Assembly (NCBI GenBank): GCA_002869465.1
Contig: PKSW01000235.1
Coordinates: 1 to 25,938, forward strand
Direction of reading: 5' to 3'
Length of the DNA: 25,938 bases
Origin: Marinilabiliales bacterium
Lineage (GTDB): Bacteria > Bacteroidota > Bacteroidia > Bacteroidales > F082
Part shown: one piece after another, positions 23,352 to 25,938 of the stretch
Position numbering within the stretch: position 1 is the stretch's first letter
Layout: every line of letters starts with the position of its first letter
The notes under the pieces: generated by a model
The model's input: only the letters and a program-made list of their open reading frames with translations
What the model was told of the DNA's origin: nothing
Database searches by the model: none
Program-made: the position numbers and the translations under genes

Positions 23352-23735
23352 CTATAATGAATCTATTTGCAAGATTCCCACGTTTTCAAGGTTATTTTTA
23401 TTGATTTCAGTAAGCACTTTGTCAAATTGTAGTATAGGAACAATTAAGTGTAATTGTCCTTTTTTTGAATTAGCATATTGTTGCAAGCTCTTACATTTTC
23501 GGATAAACTTTTCCCTATTGGTTTCAATATTTTCTCCGGTTTCAATTTTATATATGTGAAAAGTGCCTTTATGGCGGGCTGTTAAATCTGGTGTATATAT
23601 CTCACCTGTTTGATTTTCCACTACATCACCCGGATTGTCCATACCCTTTAGGAAAGCTTTGAAATGACTATATCCTTTCTCTTCTAAATATTTTCTGACA
23701 GCTACCAAAATCGATTTCTTTTGCTCCATATCCAT
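23352..23735 (-). CDS. Conserved hypothetical protein, possible degenerate PD-(D/E)XK-like fold
   Basis: A 127-residue soluble protein with no signal peptide, not confidently recognised. After an N-terminal helix (KKSILVAVRKYLEEKGY) comes EIYTPDLTARHKGTFHIYKIETGE, then helix REKFIRKCKSLQQYANSK, strand GQLHLIVPI, and a final helix-strand ending NVGILQI. The order helix, PD-strand, hairpin, x-IET strand, helix, strand is the layout of the restriction-endonuclease-like core, where Asp of PD and the acidic residue of an (E/D)-x-(E/K) pair bind metal. Here Lys occupies the expected first acidic position (YKIET), so catalysis is doubtful. The ATG at 23735 is used; a second in-frame ATG two codons later is equally possible. 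It faces no obvious partner gene. Confidence 0.55.
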   Translation of the reverse strand: MDMEQKKSILVAVRKYLEEKGYSHFKAFLKGMDNPGDVVENQTGEIYTPDLTARHKGTFHIYKIETGENIETNREKFIRKCKSLQQYANSKKGQLHLIVPILQFDKVLTEINKNNLENVGILQIDSL

Positions 23736-23764
23736 TCTTATATTTATTATTGTTTCTGTGCGAA

Positions 23765-23772
23765 CAAAAATA
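23765..23772 (-). promoter_or_regulatory. Candidate -7 promoter element (TATTTTTG) of the 23352-23735 gene
   Basis: The minus strand reads TATTTTTG, matching TAnnTTTG, 29 bases before the ATG at 23735. No -33 TTTG at 17-21 bases is evident. Confidence 0.4.
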
Positions 23773-23851
23773 CAAAAAAAACCGATACAGTTACAGATAA
23801 TTTACCGAGATTTATTTATGGCTACCTCTGAAACAGCTAGTTATCACAGAT

Positions 23852-24340
23852 TTATTCTTCCCGGATCACTGAAAGCGGGTCTTCAAGTGTGATAATAGGA
23901 GAGGCTTGAATTTCTTCTATGTTCAAACTCTGCACCAATATATACAGGGCATCATTGATTTGTTTTATCTGTTCTTTAGGAAGTTTTTCAAGCTTTTTCG
24001 AAAGCTGGTGATGCAAAAGCTGGGGTGAAGTATCAAGCAGTTTGGCACCTTTTGATGTGAGTGAGATATATACTGTGCGCTTATCATCAGGATTGGGTAA
24101 TCTTGCCACAAAACCTTTGATTTCGAGCCTGTCAATGATCCCTGACATGGTGCTTGAATTCAGGTTCAGGTAACGTGCAATATCTCCCTGGGTAGCGCGG
24201 TAATCTTGTTTACTGCCCAGATAATCCAGACACATTAACTGTGGAATACTCACCCCATATTCTTTCTGTATTTTTTTAGATTCAAGATTTAATGACCTGA
24301 GTATTTTTCTGATATTAATGAGGATTTCGGTATATTCCAT
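23852..24340 (-). CDS. MarR family transcriptional regulator
   Basis: A 162-residue winged-helix regulator. The recognition region ATQGDIARYLNLNSSTMSGIIDRLEIKGFV (about 49-78) is followed by the wing ARLPNPDDKRTVYISLTSKG with the characteristic DDKR. Flanking helices (1-40 and 100-150) form the dimer interface. MarR proteins usually repress neighbouring genes and release DNA on binding a small ligand or on oxidation. It lies 92 bases after the YciA-like thioesterase gene on the same strand. I see no clear palindromic operator in that spacer. Its targets are unknown. Confidence 0.9.
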   Translation of the reverse strand: MEYTEILINIRKILRSLNLESKKIQKEYGVSIPQLMCLDYLGSKQDYRATQGDIARYLNLNSSTMSGIIDRLEIKGFVARLPNPDDKRTVYISLTSKGAKLLDTSPQLLHHQLSKKLEKLPKEQIKQINDALYILVQSLNIEEIQASPIITLEDPLSVIREE

Positions 24341-24432
24341 AATAAATAGTTTCTACAGGATAAAAATAGACATATTTATGAAAATGAATTTAAAAACTTC
24401 GCTGAATATGTATCAATTTGGTCAAAATCTGA

Positions 24433-24798
24433 TCAACAAGTTTGGATGGGTATGGGCTTGCCTTGCTCATCAATATGAACGAAGACCATTTTTGTTGAAC
24501 ATACGACCACTTCTGTTTGTTTCTTCAAATCTGCACGTCGGGCTTCCACCCACAATGATATGGAAGTCTTCCCAATCCGGTCTACTTTTCCATAGATACG
24601 TATCTGTTGTTTTACCTTTACAGGCTCTTTAAACAAAACTTCTTCAATTTTTAAGGTAACCATATTCGAAGTACAGCATACTGAAGATGCCATTATACCG
24701 CCGGCCTCATCAATCCAGGCGAGCATGGATCCCCCAAACAGGATATCGTTCACACCAATATCACTTGTTTTACAGATTTTTGTTGAAATGAGTTTCAT
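24433..24798 (-). CDS. YciA-like acyl-CoA thioesterase (hotdog)
   Basis: A 121-residue single hotdog domain. DILFGGSMLAWIDEAGGIMAS contains the GG..L...D motif of YciA/BFIT-type acyl-CoA hydrolases, with Asp29 as the likely active-site acid. TLKIEEVLFKEPVKVKQQIRIYGKVDRIGKTSISLWVEA and the strand TKMVFVHID match the family core. It cleaves acyl-CoA to acid and CoA in the cytoplasm; chain-length preference is unknown. It lies 28 bases after the aminomutase-family gene and upstream of marR on the same strand, so the three could be co-transcribed. Confidence 0.87.
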   Translation of the reverse strand: MKLISTKICKTSDIGVNDILFGGSMLAWIDEAGGIMASSVCCTSNMVTLKIEEVLFKEPVKVKQQIRIYGKVDRIGKTSISLWVEARRADLKKQTEVVVCSTKMVFVHIDEQGKPIPIQTC

Positions 24799-24826
24799 AA
24801 ACTGATTTTAAACCCGAATATACAAA

Positions 24827-25938
24827 CTAATTTGTTCCAACCAAATCGGTGCTGAACATGATGTCGGGATCTGTCATAAAATTTTTCAATTCACTTGTCA
24901 GTTTGAAATCATAGTCTGGATACTGATATATTGGCATCCTGTTTTCGGTATCTGATAAAGAATAACCCCAAATGGTTCTGTATTCATCCGGGTCCTCACC
25001 GATTTTTTCAACTTGATTCAGGTAATCCTGAATGGATTTTGATTCAATGATTATGATTTGGACCATCGAATCAATTACTGGGCTGTGTGCCCTTGTATGA
25101 TCATGTTCAAATTCAAGAATTCTCCGGCCATCGTTTGTAATCCCTATCGTTCTGAAAGTCATGCTTTTACCAACCCCTGGCATATTTAAAACTGACCTGT
25201 CAGTGGAGAGAAAAGGTACATAATTTTTATTTCGAAACGATTGTAATGCCTCAACGATCCGCGAGGGCTGCATAGGTAACGACTTGATCTCTTCAAAAAC
25301 TGATTTATCGATGCGCCCCAGGTGTTTCTCTTCCACTCGTTCCTGCACCAGCCTTTCGTTGGTCGCAAAATTATGATTGTTCTCCATAAATCCCTTCACA
25401 GAGAAAGTATAATACGGAATGACACCAATGTCGTTCAATACTTTACGAAGTTTTACGGTATGTCCCCGTCGTGACGATGCCGTGGTATAGACTAGTTGAT
25501 TCGTAACAACCCATCCGGCAGCAATGAGTTTACGTACACATTCCCTGGTTTCGGGTGTGATTTCCATAGCCGACTGAATATGTGTTTGAATCACAAACTG
25601 CCTGATACCGATTTTAGAGGCTTTGTTTCTGAATTCTTTCAGAATCTCTGCCATTTCATTTGTTACGCGTTGTGGAATATAAACCGGCAAACGAGTTCCG
25701 AGCCGCACGCGGCTGATTTCGGCATATTTTTTTCCTTCGGGTCTTTTCAGGTTGGCTTCCTTTTTTCGCTCGGCCATACGTAAAACGCCATCCAATATTT
25801 GCCGGAGTGAATGATCACTGTTCATAAATGCATCGCCACCTGTGATCAATATATCGCGTAATTGCGGATCTTCTTCCCAGTATTTCAATAACAATTCCAA
25901 TTTTTCGGGCCATGAGATTTTCGGCATCAATTTCATCA
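24827..25938 (-). CDS. Lysine 2,3-aminomutase (KamA) family radical SAM protein, C-terminal part
   Basis: The reading frame runs off the right edge of the window, so the true start lies outside; about 370 codons are visible. DILITGGDAFMNSD corresponds to the SAM-binding GGD segment of KamA-family enzymes, and VRLGTRLPVYIPQRVT is the next conserved strand-loop. QFVIQTHIQSAMEITPETRECVRKL and VTNQLVYTTASSRRGHTVKLRKVL continue the barrel, with VIPYYTFSVKGF near the PLP region. The CxxxCxxC cluster motif should be upstream. Bacteroidota carry an unusually long KamA-family protein (about 700 residues, from memory) that this resembles; whether it is a lysine aminomutase is uncertain. The C-terminal 120 residues look specific to that longer version. 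Confidence 0.8.
   Translation of the reverse strand, partial: MKLMPKISWPEKLELLLKYWEEDPQLRDILITGGDAFMNSDHSLRQILDGVLRMAERKKEANLKRPEGKKYAEISRVRLGTRLPVYIPQRVTNEMAEILKEFRNKASKIGIRQFVIQTHIQSAMEITPETRECVRKLIAAGWVVTNQLVYTTASSRRGHTVKLRKVLNDIGVIPYYTFSVKGFMENNHNFATNERLVQERVEEKHLGRIDKSVFEEIKSLPMQPSRIVEALQSFRNKNYVPFLSTDRSVLNMPGVGKSMTFRTIGITNDGRRILEFEHDHTRAHSPVIDSMVQIIIIESKSIQDYLNQVEKIGEDPDEYRTIWGYSLSDTENRMPIYQYPDYDFKLTSELKNFMTDPDIMFSTDLVGTN

Noticed and set aside
1..25938. tRNA, rRNA, CRISPR arrays, intact insertion sequences, phage genes
   Set aside because: None seen on reading; no spaced direct repeats, no transposase with a DDE domain and no tRNA-like cloverleaf noticed. A dedicated RNA search was not possible.

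Overview
The window looks like a stretch of chromosome from a member of the Bacteroidota. The reasons are a secreted C10 cysteine protease with a type IX secretion (Por) C-terminal tail, the rpmG / DUF4295 / ftsY / rimO gene order, a fused formiminotransferase-cyclodeaminase, and repeated upstream matches to the Bacteroidota -7 promoter element TAnnTTTG, two of them with a well-spaced TTG/TTTG -33 box. I see no tRNA, rRNA, CRISPR array, prophage or intact insertion sequence, and no intergenic gap exceeds 300 bases.

Region 1 (1-4450): the 3' end of tsaE converges on a WbqC-family gene. Next come two tandem minus-strand thioredoxins, one cytosolic and one a lipoprotein, and the first ends in a clear intrinsic terminator. 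A small plus-strand zinc-ribbon gene related to the N-terminus of IS1595-type transposases follows. It shares a bidirectional terminator with a 698-residue C10 peptidase (propeptide, catalytic domain, two CUB-like domains, Por tail).

Region 2 (4600-10200): hutI and fused ftcD encode the last steps of histidine breakdown to glutamate and a folate one-carbon unit. They are separated by an opposing DUF2868-like membrane protein with an added C-terminal glycine-rich tail. A MarC-family membrane protein follows ftcD. hutH and hutU are not in the window.

Region 3 (10230-14280): a translation and secretion block, rpmG (bL33), a DUF4295 small ribosomal protein, ftsY (SRP receptor) and rimO (uS12 methylthiotransferase). 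It is followed by a two-gene unit, a secreted MORN-variant repeat protein translationally coupled to a PaaI-type thioesterase.

Region 4 (14290-17853, minus strand): a four-helix membrane protein of unknown function, then an aldehyde dehydrogenase and a TPP-dependent acetolactate-synthase-like enzyme with 11 bases between them and no regulatory subunit.

Region 5 (18000-23290, minus strand): the most system-like part of the window. It is a tightly packed five-gene operon: sodium:solute symporter, GNAT acetyltransferase, M20 amidohydrolase, alanine racemase and an ornithine-racemase-like PLP enzyme. Junctions range from an 11-base overlap to a 16-base gap. I infer a dedicated route for importing, deacylating and racemising an amino acid or N-acyl amino acid; the substrate is not evident from sequence.

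Region 6 (23350-25938, minus strand): a small unknown protein with a faint resemblance to a degenerate nuclease fold, a MarR regulator, a YciA-like acyl-CoA thioesterase, and the C-terminal part of a lysine-2,3-aminomutase-family radical SAM protein that runs off the window.
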